Assembly: GCA_002197995.1 (NCBI GenBank)
Contig: NGZR01000006.1
Span: forward strand, 1,054,001 to 1,118,000
Direction: 5' to 3'
Origin: Gaeumannomyces sp. JS-464
Lineage: Eukaryota; Ascomycota; Sordariomycetes; Magnaporthales; Magnaporthaceae
Length of the DNA: 64,000 bases
Notes under the pieces: model-generated
Told to the model about the DNA's origin: nothing
The model's input: the letters and a program-made list of their open reading frames with translations, nothing else
The model's database searches: none
Shown: piece by piece, positions 23,720-35,311 of the stretch
Layout: each line of letters begins with the position of its first letter
Position numbering within the stretch: position 1 is the stretch's first letter
Translations under genes and position numbers: made by a program

Positions 23720-24777
23720 TTTGCTGCTTTAGGGCGAGGGGTGTATTGACGACGGCCCAGCGAGGCATTTCGCTGTGCAGAGTATGCCCGAATCAAAGGC
23801 TCATGGGCCTCGTTTGCCCAAATTACATGGCACAAACCGGGCAAACAGCACGCCGCCGGGCGGATGCTTACCTAGGCAACTGGGCCAATCAGGATGCGAG
23901 TGTCAAGAGTTTCGCGCAAGGCTGACTTGTGTCTGAGGCTGGCGCGCCGAAACGTCTGAATATGCCGAGGTGGAGGGAAAGCGAGGGCCAGACACAGACT
24001 TGTGGCAAATCGAGGCCCTTCCCATATCCTGGCAGCACCGACAACGTCCCGGCCCATGGCGCAGGCCGCGTAATTCGGTGTCGATAGAATTGGAGGAAGA
24101 TCTACGAAAATTTTCATCAACGTCACATCGTAGTGCGTTCCAGGGAAAGAGGTGGTGCTGTGGAGGATTTTGGCCTTAGTATCCTGAACATGACGCAAGC
24201 CTCATCTGGGGGGACGCCGCGATAGGAGCTGACCCGGTTCGAACGCTTGCAAAAATTGTCGAGACCATCAGATAACAGGAAATTCACAGGGTCGAGCAGG
24301 CCTTCCAAAAAGTGAAGAAGAGAAGTAGGGGATTCAATCTATCTTGGTTCCGGTGGACAGGCCCCGGGCTGCAAAGAGGGCATAGCTAAGAGCGCGTGTG
24401 GCAGAGCAATCGGCGTGGCGAGGGCTCCTAGCATGGGATTCCGTCATGAGCTCGCCTTTGTGGTTGGCCTCAGGGGGAACCACATGGTCTCGAAGGTCGT
24501 TTCGTGGTGTCGTCTTCACATAACGGGCACTGCCACCACGGTGGGTGGCTTTTTTTTTACCTGTTTTCCCCACTCCCTTCGTGAGCCGGAGGGGATATGG
24601 GGTGTGGGCACTACTTGGTAATTCATGTATAAGGGCAAAGATCCTCAATGAGCTGCTACCTGAATGGATTTAGTGTTACTTACCTGACGTGGTGCTATAA
24701 CACGACAGCAGGGTCATGTCTAGCAAACCCGCCATCCCGGCCGGGACCGTTCCGCAACGCCGCCGAATCCCTGACTA
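23720..24777. other. Intergenic, no gene seen
   Basis: It covers the promoter of the gasdermin-like gene and the stretch downstream of the HEAT relic. A plus-strand T run is at about 24548. No supported coding sequence. Confidence 0.5.
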
Positions 24778-25693
24778 TCACTCCCGGCTGGTTCTTTCGC
24801 GGACCGAGAGCATCACCCGCAGCGTCGCTTCTGGCAGGTCCTCCCGTCGACGGAAACATCAGCCGCAGCGGTCCCAACCTCCCAATCCGGGTCTTCTAGT
24901 AGCGTCGCCATATCCTGCAGCATCGCTTCTGACAGGCCAGGCTGCCGACCGAGAGCGCCGACTGCAGCGGCCTTAACGAGCTCATGCGGGTCTTTCAATA
25001 AGGCCGCCATATCATGCAGTATCGCTTTTGACAAGCCCGGTTGCTGACCTATAGCTAAAACCGCTTCCTTCCTAGTGGGCCAGGTCGGATCTTCGAATAG
25101 CGCCACTATGTTTTGGAGGATCGCTTTTGGCAGGCCCGATCGGTTAGATAAAACGGCCGATGCACGACTTTGACCTCCCGGTCCTGATCCTTAAGCAATG
25201 CCACGATTTTTTGAAGGACCGCTGTTGGCAAGTCTGGCTGCTCGTTCAGGATCATAAGTGCGCGGCGCTTGACTTCCTCTTCTGGATCTTTAAGCAATGC
25301 CGCTACATTATGGAGGATGGGCTCTGACAGGCCCGGCAGATCCAGCAAGACCTTCATTGCGGGGAAGGCAAATTCGAGGCCTGGATCCTCGAGCAATGCC
25401 ACGAGTCCCTGGAGGACCACTTCTGGCAGGTCACGCAGCCCGTGCAGGGCTGAAACAGCGCTGCGCCTGATGGCCAGGCATGGATCCCCAAACAGTGCCG
25501 TTATGTCTTGGAGGACGGCTTCTGGAATGCCCGGCTGCATTCGTAGCATTAAAACCGCAGCAGACCGAATTTCGTGGTCCGGGTCTGCGAGCAATGCGAC
25601 GAGATCCTGGAGCATCACTTTTGGCGGGTCCGACTGCCGAGAAAGGACCGCCCCTGCAAGGGTCTTGATTCCTATGTCAGGGTCTTTGAGCAA
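24778..25693 (-). pseudogene. HEAT-repeat array relic, 5'-truncated
   Basis: Nine or so HEAT units of the same family as those at 15.2-15.8 kb (MLQDLVALLADPDHEIRSAA, VLQDITALFGDPCLAIRRSA, ILHDMAALLKDPHELVKAAA), ending LPEATLRVMLSVRERTSRE and a stop at 24778. The array opens directly after an in-frame TAA with no ATG and nothing recognisable upstream: no TPR, NACHT or N-terminal effector domain. Two frame changes occur (near 25157 and 24860), each consistent with one lost base. Units are diverged from one another, unlike the nearly identical ones in the 15 kb gene, which suggests an old fragment. It is most likely the tail of a former HEAT-type receptor gene; an unrecognised upstream exon is the alternative. 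Confidence 0.7.
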
Positions 25694-25959
25694 TGGAGGT
25701 TAACGATAGGGAGATAACATGCGCCAAATATCTTGTGACTCCTAACGGCTTTGATCTGAACGGACCCCTAGCAGTCGCCCACTCGCCCGGTTCATGCCAG
25801 CCATCATCAGCCTACTTGGCATCTCAAGAAGTACCTAGGTACCTAGTTAGGCCGGGGAGGAATGTGAGGGTTCACCAACGAACACCAAAGGTCCAATGGC
25901 AGCAGCGAACAGGTTAAGGGGAGAGAAAGGGCGGGGGAAGGGTGGGGATGGAGAGATGA

Positions 25960-26933
25960 TTAGAGAGAACTTCCGTCATATCCCGCCTCCGGAACAGAAC
26001 GCGTGACAACGTAAAACTCCGAATCCTCGCCCTCCAGCTTCTGGTCCTCGCTGAACGCGTCGTCCTCCAGTTCCAAGTCCTCGCGGGCTACCGCGGCGTC
26101 CACGGCGACCAGCTCCATGTCCTCCTCCGCGTCATCTCCCCCCTCCCCGGTGAGGAAGGCCGTTCGGTCCGAAAACAACTCGCCCTCGGCCGCCCCGGAC
26201 CATTTCGGCCGAATCACATGCAGCCGGTACGCGAAGACGATTCCCGGCGCCGTGGTGAACGCCCTGGCCCAGCCCCGCCCGCCGCCCCCGGACAGGCCGC
26301 CCTCCAGCTCCACAGGCGCCGCGGCCGGGACGGGGCCGGACGCGCCGACGGACGGCCCCGCCTTCCTCTCCTTGCCCTCCGTGACGGTGACGGGGTCCAG
26401 GGCCACGCGGAGGCCGGTGATGACGTACGCGCGCCGCCGACCAAAGATGCCGCTGTCCATGTGCCGCCTCACCTCCTCCAGTTGCGTGATGGCCCGCAGC
26501 GCCGCCGGGGTGAAGACGCCGTCCAGCGTGCGCACCTCGTGGCGCGCCGCGCTGTAGGACTTGTTGGCCGACCACGAGACGCCCGCCTCGCCGTCGGCCG
26601 AGGCCAGCTCGAGCACCCTGGCCAGCAGCTTGGAGCCGAACCACCGGCTCTTGTGCGCCGAGAAGGTGCGGTCGCTCTCGACGAGGGTCTTGGCCTCCGG
26701 GATCGGGATGGCCGCGTTCTCCAACTGCGGGCCCAGGGAGGCGAGCGTGACGGTCGGCCGCCGCGGGTCGGGGATCACCCGTCCCAGGGCGATGACGCCG
26801 TCGGGAAAGAACGTGAAGTCGGGTGGGAGGAACTGCGTAGCTCACCCAGGGGTTAGCAAACACGACGCTCTGCCTGATGGATGTCGAACCACGAGTAAAA
26901 CTTCAGGAGTCGTACCCAGGTTTTGCTCGACAT
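25960..26933 (-). CDS. Second, diverged gasdermin-like protein
   Basis: About 297 residues from two exons. Exon 1 (26916-26933) encodes only MSSKTW; an 83 nt intron (26833-26915, TGCTAAC branch) follows; exon 2 begins FLPPDFTFFPDGVIALG. It shares its segment order with the gasdermin-like gene at 22892: a start region with LG, a long middle with VSWSANKSYSAARHEVRTLD and FTPAALRAITQLEEVRRHMD, then RRRAYVITGLRVALDP (compare RRVYMITGLKVATGF), then APGIVFAYRLHVIRPKW (compare LRYRAIKIRPKG), and a strongly acidic tail (EEDMELVAVDAAVAREDLEL). I recognise it as a conserved family of uncharacterised fungal proteins. Membership in the gasdermin fold is my inference from this colinearity. The exon 2 frame is intact throughout. 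Confidence 0.65.
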
Positions 26934-28411
26934 GTTCCCGGCTTGTCTTGTTTCTTCTGTTTTGTTTGCGTAGGTAGTCAGGCCGGCGGCTCGCTTTTGG
27001 ATACCGGTGTTCGCCAGTTGGTCCACAGCAAACAGCGTGGTCGGGTGGTCCACGCCTCCGGATCTCGTTGGAACAAACGGAGCTCTGTGCAGAGCTAGAA
27101 GAATAAGATCCACCTAGATCAACAAAACGTGGCTGGGGCTGCCTCATTTACCACACCCGCCCACTGTCAAACGCGCAGAGCGCCATTCCAAGCACCTCTG
27201 TTCCAGCTCCCTGCAGCGTTGGGAGCGGCATCCGGCATCCGGCATCCGGCGCCCCGAGTGGCGGCCAGAGTGGCTCAGAGCCATTCAACTAACGGGAGGC
27301 AAGGTCCTCAAGCGGGTAAACGCAAGCTTAGAGGAGCTTCAGCGACTCCATGGCGCCCCTGCCACTGATAGATTAGGACCTTGCGTCAGCCTTGCGGGCC
27401 TATCCGACGGGATGGGAGAGATCTGTCTACCACGCTGTTACCGATTTCCTCGTTTGACATCCACCGGCCCTGCCAGAGGCATGCCGGCAGTACTTGATGT
27501 AAGGAGCGTGTGTACTTATATACATCCTCCCAGCCGACCTGGGGTGCGTTTGAGGTATTTCAGCCAGTACAGACAGGCCACTGCTCCAAGGGAGACTCAG
27601 CGGGGCTGGTAATAGATTAATCACAACACGACCAGGCAGGCCTTCAGCCTGTCAGCCTTGGTGCCGTGCACCGAGGAGGCCACAAACGCCAACGGGCTCT
27701 TCTACCCAGCATACCTTGGCCACAAGCGCCGCAACGCCCACCCCGACCTGCATGACGCACATCAAGACCTGCCCCAGGGCCTGGCCACACGGGGTTTTCC
27801 TCCCCCATGATAGGCTTATTTGACAATTTAAATTGGCAAGTTGGCTCATAGACATTGCGGCTGTTCCCCGGTGTCATGAAGGCTCTTTACCCCTGAGCAA
27901 TATCCACTGGGCCGTGCCCAGCAGCGGGCACCCATATCTCTCACCGTGCGCCGTGCGAGATTTGTGACGTGTCATGTCACCTAAGGCCGTCGCCCTACAC
28001 CCAAACTGCTTGCCCGCTTGACGGCTACTTTGGATATCCGTGGGCCGCAACGTTTGCTCGTAATCCATGGCGTGGCGCTCCTGACCTCAGCCTGCCAGAA
28101 ACAAGCTCGATGATTTCTTTTTTTTTTTTTTTTTTTTCGCATCCAAATTGGCCGCCGCAGCTGGCCTAGCGACTGTTCGCGGGCGTCTGCCCTGGGAGAT
28201 CGTCCAGAGTATTCAATATATCACTGTGCGGCATATGCTCTGGCGCTAAAGCAACGTTATGGATGGCGCCAGTCTAATTTTAGGGGCTGGGATGGGAACT
28301 CACACAAAACTATTCAACAGTTAGACGGCTTGCCAAAAAAAAAAAAAAAAAAAAAGGGCCTATCAAAGAGGCACTATCAAGTTATATATCGCTCCATACA
28401 TGCACAAAAAC
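26934..28411. other. Intergenic, no gene seen
   Basis: It contains a T run (about 28116-28137) and an A run (about 28335-28356) facing each other 200 bp apart, and a small GGCATCC repeat near 27230-27250. No ORF with recognisable protein features. Confidence 0.5.
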
Positions 28412-31400
28412 TCACTGCCCCTTCTTGGGCGGCACCCCACCAGACCGCTGCCTCAGGATCGACGGCCGCCCCAGGTCCCCGACCTGCCTCTTCAGCCGGC
28501 TCAGGTGCGCCGCCGCCACGGACGGGTGCCCCAGCAGCCTCGACGGCCCGCCGCCACCGTCGGCGGCGGGGGAGAGGCTGCCGGGCCCGCCGTCCAGCGA
28601 CATGCGCCCGCTCGGCGGGCCCGACGACGGCGCCGACGGCTGTGGGTGCGGCCCAAACGCCGGGCCCGCCGAGCTGGCCGACGGCAGGTGTGCGCCCGGC
28701 GCGATCTTCTCCCACCCCTCGCGGTCCATGTCGTCGCCCCCGATGAGGGGCGTGGCCGTGCCGGCCGTGGCCATGGCGAGGACGTCTCGCGCGACGGCCC
28801 CGCCACCGCCGACGCCAGCTACGTCGACCACGGCGCTCTCGCCGCCCTCGGTCCCGGCCCAGCTGCTGCCGCTGCCGGAGCCGCCGAACGGGATGTGTCC
28901 CGGCGTCGACCGCCGCCTGGGCCGCGCCACGTTGGGGGACGCGGCCGGCGGCCCGTGCACCTTGACCCTCGTCTCGGGCGCCCCCGTGTTTATCCGCACA
29001 ACCCTCCCACTCCCGGCGCCCCCACGCTCCGCCTCGTCGCCCGGCCCCCACTCTCTCCCGCGGCCAGGTGCTGGTGATGGTGGTACGAGGCCGAGACGGC
29101 GCGCGCGGCCGCGAGCGCCGACTGGATGGCCGTCCAGCTCTCGACGGTGCCGCGCGACGCCTCGGCCGCGCAGTCGCACTCGTCGCCGGCCGGGCACATG
29201 CGCTCGCCCGCGGCGTGCCACTCGGCCAGGCAGCTCTCGTGGCTCGGGCAGCCGCAGCCTAGACAGGCCGGGTACAGCGCCGCCACGGGCTCGGCACAGA
29301 ACACGCATCGGAGCTGCGCCTGCAGCGTGTGGCACCGGTCGCACGTCCCCACCGCGCCGCCGATGGTCGTTGTCGCAGCAGGCGCGCCACCGTCCCGGAT
29401 GGTTCCGCTGCCCACGCTGACGGAGCCGCCACTAGGCCCAACGGGTGTTGCCGAGGACGAGGGATGGCTGCTGGGGGCGGTGGCTCCCAGGGGTGAGCCG
29501 TAGTGGCGGGGCAGTGGGCGTCCCGTGCTCTGCAGCGGCTCCAAGTTCGTTTCGTGTATCCTGCATATGCCCGTCACGTCGAGGCCTCGCCCAGACGTCA
29601 GGACCGTCTCGAGGTACTCGCGTTTGCCCGACCAGTAAAGTAGGTGACGAAGTGCCCGTGCTCCCCGTTGCACCTTTATGTGTTATATGTATGCTCTCGT
29701 GGAAGCTGCCGCCACCATCTGAGGTATTGCTGTCGAGGCCAAACATGCCCGAATCCTCCAACCCAGCGCCATCCCCGTTCAGCACGTTAAACTTCATTAT
29801 CTCCAGTCGGGCCAGCGGTTGACCCCATATTTGTAGCATCTCGGCGTATGCGTATCGGTAGCTCGCATACAGCGTGCTGCGGTCTGGCTCGAGGAAAGGC
29901 GCGATCATCCAGCCGTCGTCGTCAAACTGTCGCTCGTTCCACAGTTTGACAGACACATCCACGGCTATAAGCGTTGTCACGACCGCTTCGTCTTTACTCC
30001 GTCGTTCCTCCACGATAGACGGCGCGCGCGTAGACGGGGGCGCCGTGACGTCCGTAGATGAGGCACCAAACACGGTCGATGCACCCCAGGTCACAGCCGG
30101 CCCAAACCCTCCAAAGATGGCCTCGGCTGGACTGGGTCGCTTACGTGTGGCTGGTGGTGGCTCAGGGGGTGACGACGACACCATTCCCTGGAGCGTCCGG
30201 GGAAGGCTGGCGGCCAGCGCCGACGCCACGGCCGAGTTGGCTCGACGGAAAGTGCGGTTACTAGGAGAGGTTGACAGGCTCTGTGTCTGGTCTATCTCGC
30301 TCGAGTGTTCGCGGCCAGACCTCAGGTGCAGAGGCGACGGCTCGCCGCAGGAATATGAGTTGGACTCTGGGTCACCCGTCCAGACGCCCGCCTCCTCCGA
30401 GTTCACTGAGCTGGAGTAGACGTTAGGGGTATGAGAGGTGCGGGGTGTAGTGATGGCAGAGCTCGCCTGGCTTTTATTCTTCTGCCAGTTCTGCCACAGC
30501 TGGGGTTGGTGGGAAAGTACTCGAGGGAGAAGGAGGGCGCCTTCATGGGCAGGGGCGTCTGCGGCTGCGTGAGATGCGATTCTGCATACGCCACGCTGTC
30601 CTCGGCCGACGACGCGCCAAAGATGCACGACAGCATAGCCAGCATCTGGATATCGGCGAGCCGCTCGAAATAGTCAAATAAGTCGGCGATGAAGTCGTGA
30701 GCGAGCGGATGGCGACCCCACTTGACAGTCCCAAGGAAGCCGCCGTCGTCGGTTACCGCGCTCTGGTGGAACCTCGAGACGGCGTCGCGCGCAATGACGA
30801 GAACAGACTTGCGCCTAGGAGCCTGCTCGGCAAGCCGCAGCGGTATGTCGGAGCGTAGCAGCAGGGCCGAGTATCGCCAAATGTCGACGAGGTCGTGATG
30901 GCCGTACTTCTCAGCGACCCGCGCGTTGTGCTCGCACACCTCGGTTCCATTGCCAAAAATCGCATACTCCTGAGCAAACTCGCGCTTGGATGGGAGCAGG
31001 TTCCGCATATCACGGACCGAGACGATGTTCTTGGACCTAGCCCCGCGCCTCCTTCCGGCGCCAACCCCGGTTCCCGTTCCTGTCCCCGTCCCGGTGCCCC
31101 CGCCGCTAGAGCGCACAGATCCGTCGTTGGCGCTCCACGTTTTCCTAAACTTGCGGCCTGGTCGATACCAGAAGCTGATTCGGTTCGCCGTCTCTATCTC
31201 CGAGTCGCTCGAGGACGAAGACGAGTCGTCCGAGTCGCCCGATCCTCCAGACGCGTCCTCTGTTGCCGACGCCTCTTCGTCGCGGTGCCGCTGCCGAGGC
31301 GGCGGAGAGTCATGGGCCAGACGGCCAAAGCCCGCGAACCGCGGCTCGCCCTTGGTCTTCTCCTTGGCCGACTCGGTCGACACAAAGAGCAGCTTGGCCT

Positions 31401-33671
31401 TCTCCTCCTTGGAGGGAAAGAAGCAGGCCAGCTTGCCGTCATTAGAGAAGCGGGCACCACATGTGCGCTTAACCGGAATCACCGTCTGGCGGAACCCACC
31501 ACCGAGCACTGTTGGGACCTCGGCACCTCCCGTCGCCGCCTCTGGTAGCTCCTGGGACATGGAGGCCGACCCTCCGGGCGGGATCTCACCGTCGTCGTCG
31601 TCATCACTAGAACTCTCGTCGGCAATGCCGCTGATGTCGTCATCCAGGTCTCGGACGTTCCTGAATAGCGTCGTGCTCGTCTCAAGATCCACCTCGCCCA
31701 ACAGATAGGAGAACGCCGCATCGAGGCAGTTTTTCTTGCACTGAACAAGCTGGCCCGCCAGCTCTTGCACTTCCCGCTCCAACTTCGCGTGCGTTGCGTC
31801 GGGCATAAAAGAGCTCTTTTCGATGAGGAACTTTGGCGGCTTAGTCTTGGGATAGGCGCTCGGAATGTCGACATTGACCTTGATGAATATGCTTTCTCCG
31901 CCCACACCCCATGGACCCTTGAGGCTCGCTTTGATCACGAGGCTGTCCATGTCGATATGCTCCCATTTCACGTTGGGAAGCTGGCTACTGATGCGGACGA
32001 ACTCGTCCTGTATCGTTTCGGGCTCGGCCCATTCGCTGTCTTCGTATTCCGACTCGAAAATAGAGCCCTCCTTGGCCGAAGGCCCCCCCGCTTGGGTGGT
32101 TCGAAAGGGGCCTTGCGCTTGTTCATCGTCACGCCCCGCATCCATCCGATCTGGGCAAGTCCCCTGTCTGCATCTTTTGACGTGGTCTTGGCCTTCATGG
32201 ACGGCGGCCGCCACGTCGTGACTGTCTTATAGTAGGGCGTCCGGATGCCGGTGGTGAGGGCGCTGCGGCGGACCAAGTTGCTGCTGCTTGGTCGAGGGTC
32301 AGTCATAGTCGCGCTCCGCCTCTCGCGGTGTACGCCGTCGTCCACGGTCCGAAACGTTTTGTACGTCGCGCCCTTGCGCGTGATTATGAGCCCGCTCGGC
32401 GCGGGCTGGCCCTTGCGGTAGCCGACGGACGCCAGCACATCATCCTCGACCCTCTGCAGGCAAGCTCCTTGTCCTCGCCCCAGGACACTAGCTGAAAGTC
32501 GCGGCTGTCGAGGCCGGCATCGTCGACACCACCGCGGCCCCTCGGGAATTCCTTGGCCTTGTGGTTTCCGTGGTGCGAAGATGGCGACAGGCTCGGCGGT
32601 CGTCATGAGGCACATCCTCGCCACAGCGCCATCATAAGGTGCAGATGGCCCGGCTCGTTCTGGGGCATGGCGAGCACGCCCCAGCCGAAGGGGGTGTGAC
32701 GGGCGCGCCAGACGGGGAAGCCAGTACGAATGACAGCTCGAGTTCCTCTCCATCACGGCTGTAGTCCCAGAACTTTGATGCTTTTGTCAAGCGAACAAGT
32801 GACAAAGGGCAGATGGTCGTGTGCGGTTCCAGTCTAGGCCGTAGATCTTAGAGGAGTGAGCCATAAGGGTCTTGACGGGTTCGGTGGGTCGCCTGTCATC
32901 CCAGATGTGCAGGAGACGGTCGTGAGACGAAGCCAGAATGTGGGGTCCTGGCGGCTGTATTTGACCTGGGTGGCGCCAGCGGTCCAGTCGCAGAAGCTGA
33001 GGGCCGGCTGCCGCGGCCGGCGCAGATCCCAGTTATGGACATAACCGTCAACGGCACACGTGGCCAGGAGGTCCGGATGATGACCGAGAAGTTGATGTCG
33101 GTGATGGCCCTGCTGTGGCCCTGCAGCGAGTGCTCGATGGGTCCCGAGGTCGAGTCATCCCGGAAGTTCAGGTTCCAGACCAGGCAGCGTGGTGGCTGTC
33201 GACGCGACCCAGTAGTCGCGCGCGGCGAAGGGTGACCACTGCACATCCACTACGAGCCATGGCAGCCCGCGACTGCTGAGCCGCCGCGGCGGACTGTAGG
33301 GAGAATCGAGGTCGATGATTGCCAGCCCCTCGGGTCTGCGGGAATCAGCACATGCTCATCACGTGGGCCGCCTGTGTGCCGGTCCTGGCTTATCCGTGGT
33401 ACTCACGACGCAAGGGCGACGTCTCGGCCCGACGGCGAGATGGTGGCCGAGCCTACCAGGCCTTCAACGTGGATGGTCCAGTCGGCATCGTAGCTCTCGC
33501 TCTCAAAGGCCGACTTGATGGACTTGCCCTTTTTCAGGGGCTCTTTTTGCTGTTCATATGCCGAAGGCATCTTCGAGGGGCGCAAGGGGGTCGGCGACAC
33601 GAGGCTCCTGTCATCATTCACGCAAGGCTCGGCGCGGGCTCCGAATCGCTACCAATATGGGCCTTGTTCAT
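28412..33671 (-). CDS. MTC5: WDR59/Mtc5 (Sea3)-like SEA-complex (GATOR2-type) subunit
   Basis: Vacuole-associated regulator of TORC1 in the SEACAT/GATOR2 complex. N-terminal WD40 propeller: IHVEGLVGSATISPSGRDVA, then a 71 nt intron (33336-33406), [57 protein letters not shown] and GHSRAITDINFS. Next an RWD domain (EDSEWAEPETIQDEFVRISS, AYPKTKPPKFLIEKSSFMPD), a long acidic/Ser linker, ISFWYRPGRKFRKTW, helical repeats (EVCEHNARVAEKYGHHDLVD, IWRYSALLLRS), then YWSGKREYLETVLTSGRGLD. The C-terminal zinc domain has CDRCHTLQAQLRCVFC and CGCPSHESCLAEWH. A Pro/Gly-rich tail ends VPPKKGQ. Many frame changes (for example the G run at 30502-30505 and positions near 29670 and 29050) each look like one lost base. 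Start is uncertain (33671 or 33570). Confidence 0.87.
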
Positions 33672-34484
33672 TTGACCTGTTGGCCGTCGTCGCCTCTGTC
33701 TAAATGACGCGCCGGTCAGCTGCGATGTGATGGGTGGGCGTCGGTTGATGGAGAATGCTGGGCTGAGCAGCTCTTCTTGGCCTGCAATCTGGTCTGCCAG
33801 AGTCAATCACGCGCGTGGAGTTTGCGTCGCGACGGGACTAGGCTGAAGTGGAGCTTGTTGGACCAATGTACCTCAGCCAGCACTCACAGCAGATCGCTTC
33901 AGCCGTCCGTATTCCCTCGAGCGTCCTTTTCTCCAGATGATCCTCCAGCTCTTTGTCGCATCTCTCACAACCCCTCCCCAATCCTAGCGTATCCCGCACT
34001 CTAGGGTTGTGCGTTCTCTGGGCTTTCGGTTCGCGAAGCATGACCAAAGCACATCTGTCGTCGTCTAACACAGCCCAAATTGGGCGGCGCAACTTATGTG
34101 GGAACGACCTTCCATGCATCCCCGCAACTGGAACCCCTGCCCGCGCCTTATCTTATCACCTGCAGCCTTCCTCGCGCTCGCCGCCGCCCTGGTCCCGTCG
34201 TCCCTGGCTTGGTCGTCACAGGGCGGGCGCACGACAGCGCTTTCCCAACGACTCACGTCAGGCGCCCACTTCAACCCCCACCACGCATGCCCGCAAAACA
34301 TCCTCCCGCTCTAGACTGGCAAAAAAGAAAAAAACATCTCCAAAGCATCTGCAAGGCGTTTTTTTGGGCGACTGGGATTTGGCTGCGATTCAACTTTCCG
34401 CTCGTTCAGCCGGGCTGTACTCGGCGCTGCTCATTGACGGAGGAATATTGACAGACGAAAAGACACCACACAGAAACCCAAACC
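33672..34484. promoter_or_regulatory. Divergent promoter region between the MTC5-like gene and UBC13
   Basis: About 810 bp between two divergently transcribed housekeeping genes. No specific element was assigned. The ORF covering 33953-34585 is not supported because it runs through the UBC13 start and intron 1. Confidence 0.45.
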
Positions 34485-35311
34485 ATGGCCTTGCCCAAGA
34501 GGATCGTCAAGGAGACAGAACGGCTGATGGCCGAGCCGTACGTATTTCTGCGCCTCGACCCTGCCTCGCCCCCGCTTCCCGTTGAAGGCTCCCACCACGA
34601 CCACCTGGTCGCGCGACAGTTTATCGACAACCTTTCGGGACCCCGAAGCTAACCAGAGCGCTTTTGGCCTCCCACAACAGTGTCCCTGGCATCAGCGCTG
34701 TTCCCCACGAAGATAACCTCCGCTACTTTGACGTCGAAATCCATGGCCCCTCTCAGTCCCCGTATGAAGGTCAGCCACCTCTGTCGCCACGACCGAAGCC
34801 CCCGACGATTCTGGCGGGCTGCAAGACCCCTCCGTTCAGACCCCCTCTCCATGATGGAGCGGCCCCGATGTCGGCTCCTGAGAGCTTCTCTAACATGGTG
34901 CAACCCACGCGACGACAGGCGGCGTATTTAAGCTCGAACTTTTCCTTCCCGACGACTACCCTATGACGCCCCCCAAGATCCGCTTTCTTACCAAGATTTT
35001 CCACCCGAATGTGGACAAGTTGGGCCGTATTTGCCTTGATGTGCTCAAAAGTTAGTACCTGTCGGCTCGTCATCGGCTTCCCCCGCGCATGCCAGGGCTC
35101 GTCGCTGACAATGGGTCCGTCCCCACCGCCAGACAACTGGTCGCCTGCCCTGCAAATCCGAACGATCCTGCTCTCTATCCAAGCCCTCCTAGGCGCCCCG
35201 AACCCGGACGATCCGCTGGCTCCCGACGTTGCAAAGACATGGAAGGAGAATGAGCAAGCAGCCATCCAGACGGCCCGCGAATGGACGCAACAGTATGCCG
35301 TCCCGAAATGA
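34485..35311 (+). CDS. UBC13: Ubiquitin-conjugating enzyme E2 Ubc13
   Basis: E2 that, with a Uev1/Mms2 partner, builds Lys63-linked ubiquitin chains in post-replication repair (PCNA polyubiquitination). Four exons: 34485-34537, 34681-34769, 34919-35050, 35134-35311, all GT/AG. The protein starts [18 protein letters not shown], continues [40 protein letters not shown] (HPN motif), [10 protein letters not shown] with the catalytic Cys, [20 protein letters not shown] and [18 protein letters not shown], and ends QYAVPK. Length (~150 residues) and every family motif are normal, and no frame correction is needed, unlike most longer genes here. Confidence 0.97.

Noticed and set aside
33953..34585. 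210-codon plus-strand ORF
   Set aside because: It overlaps the UBC13 start and first intron in another frame; UBC13 is certain.
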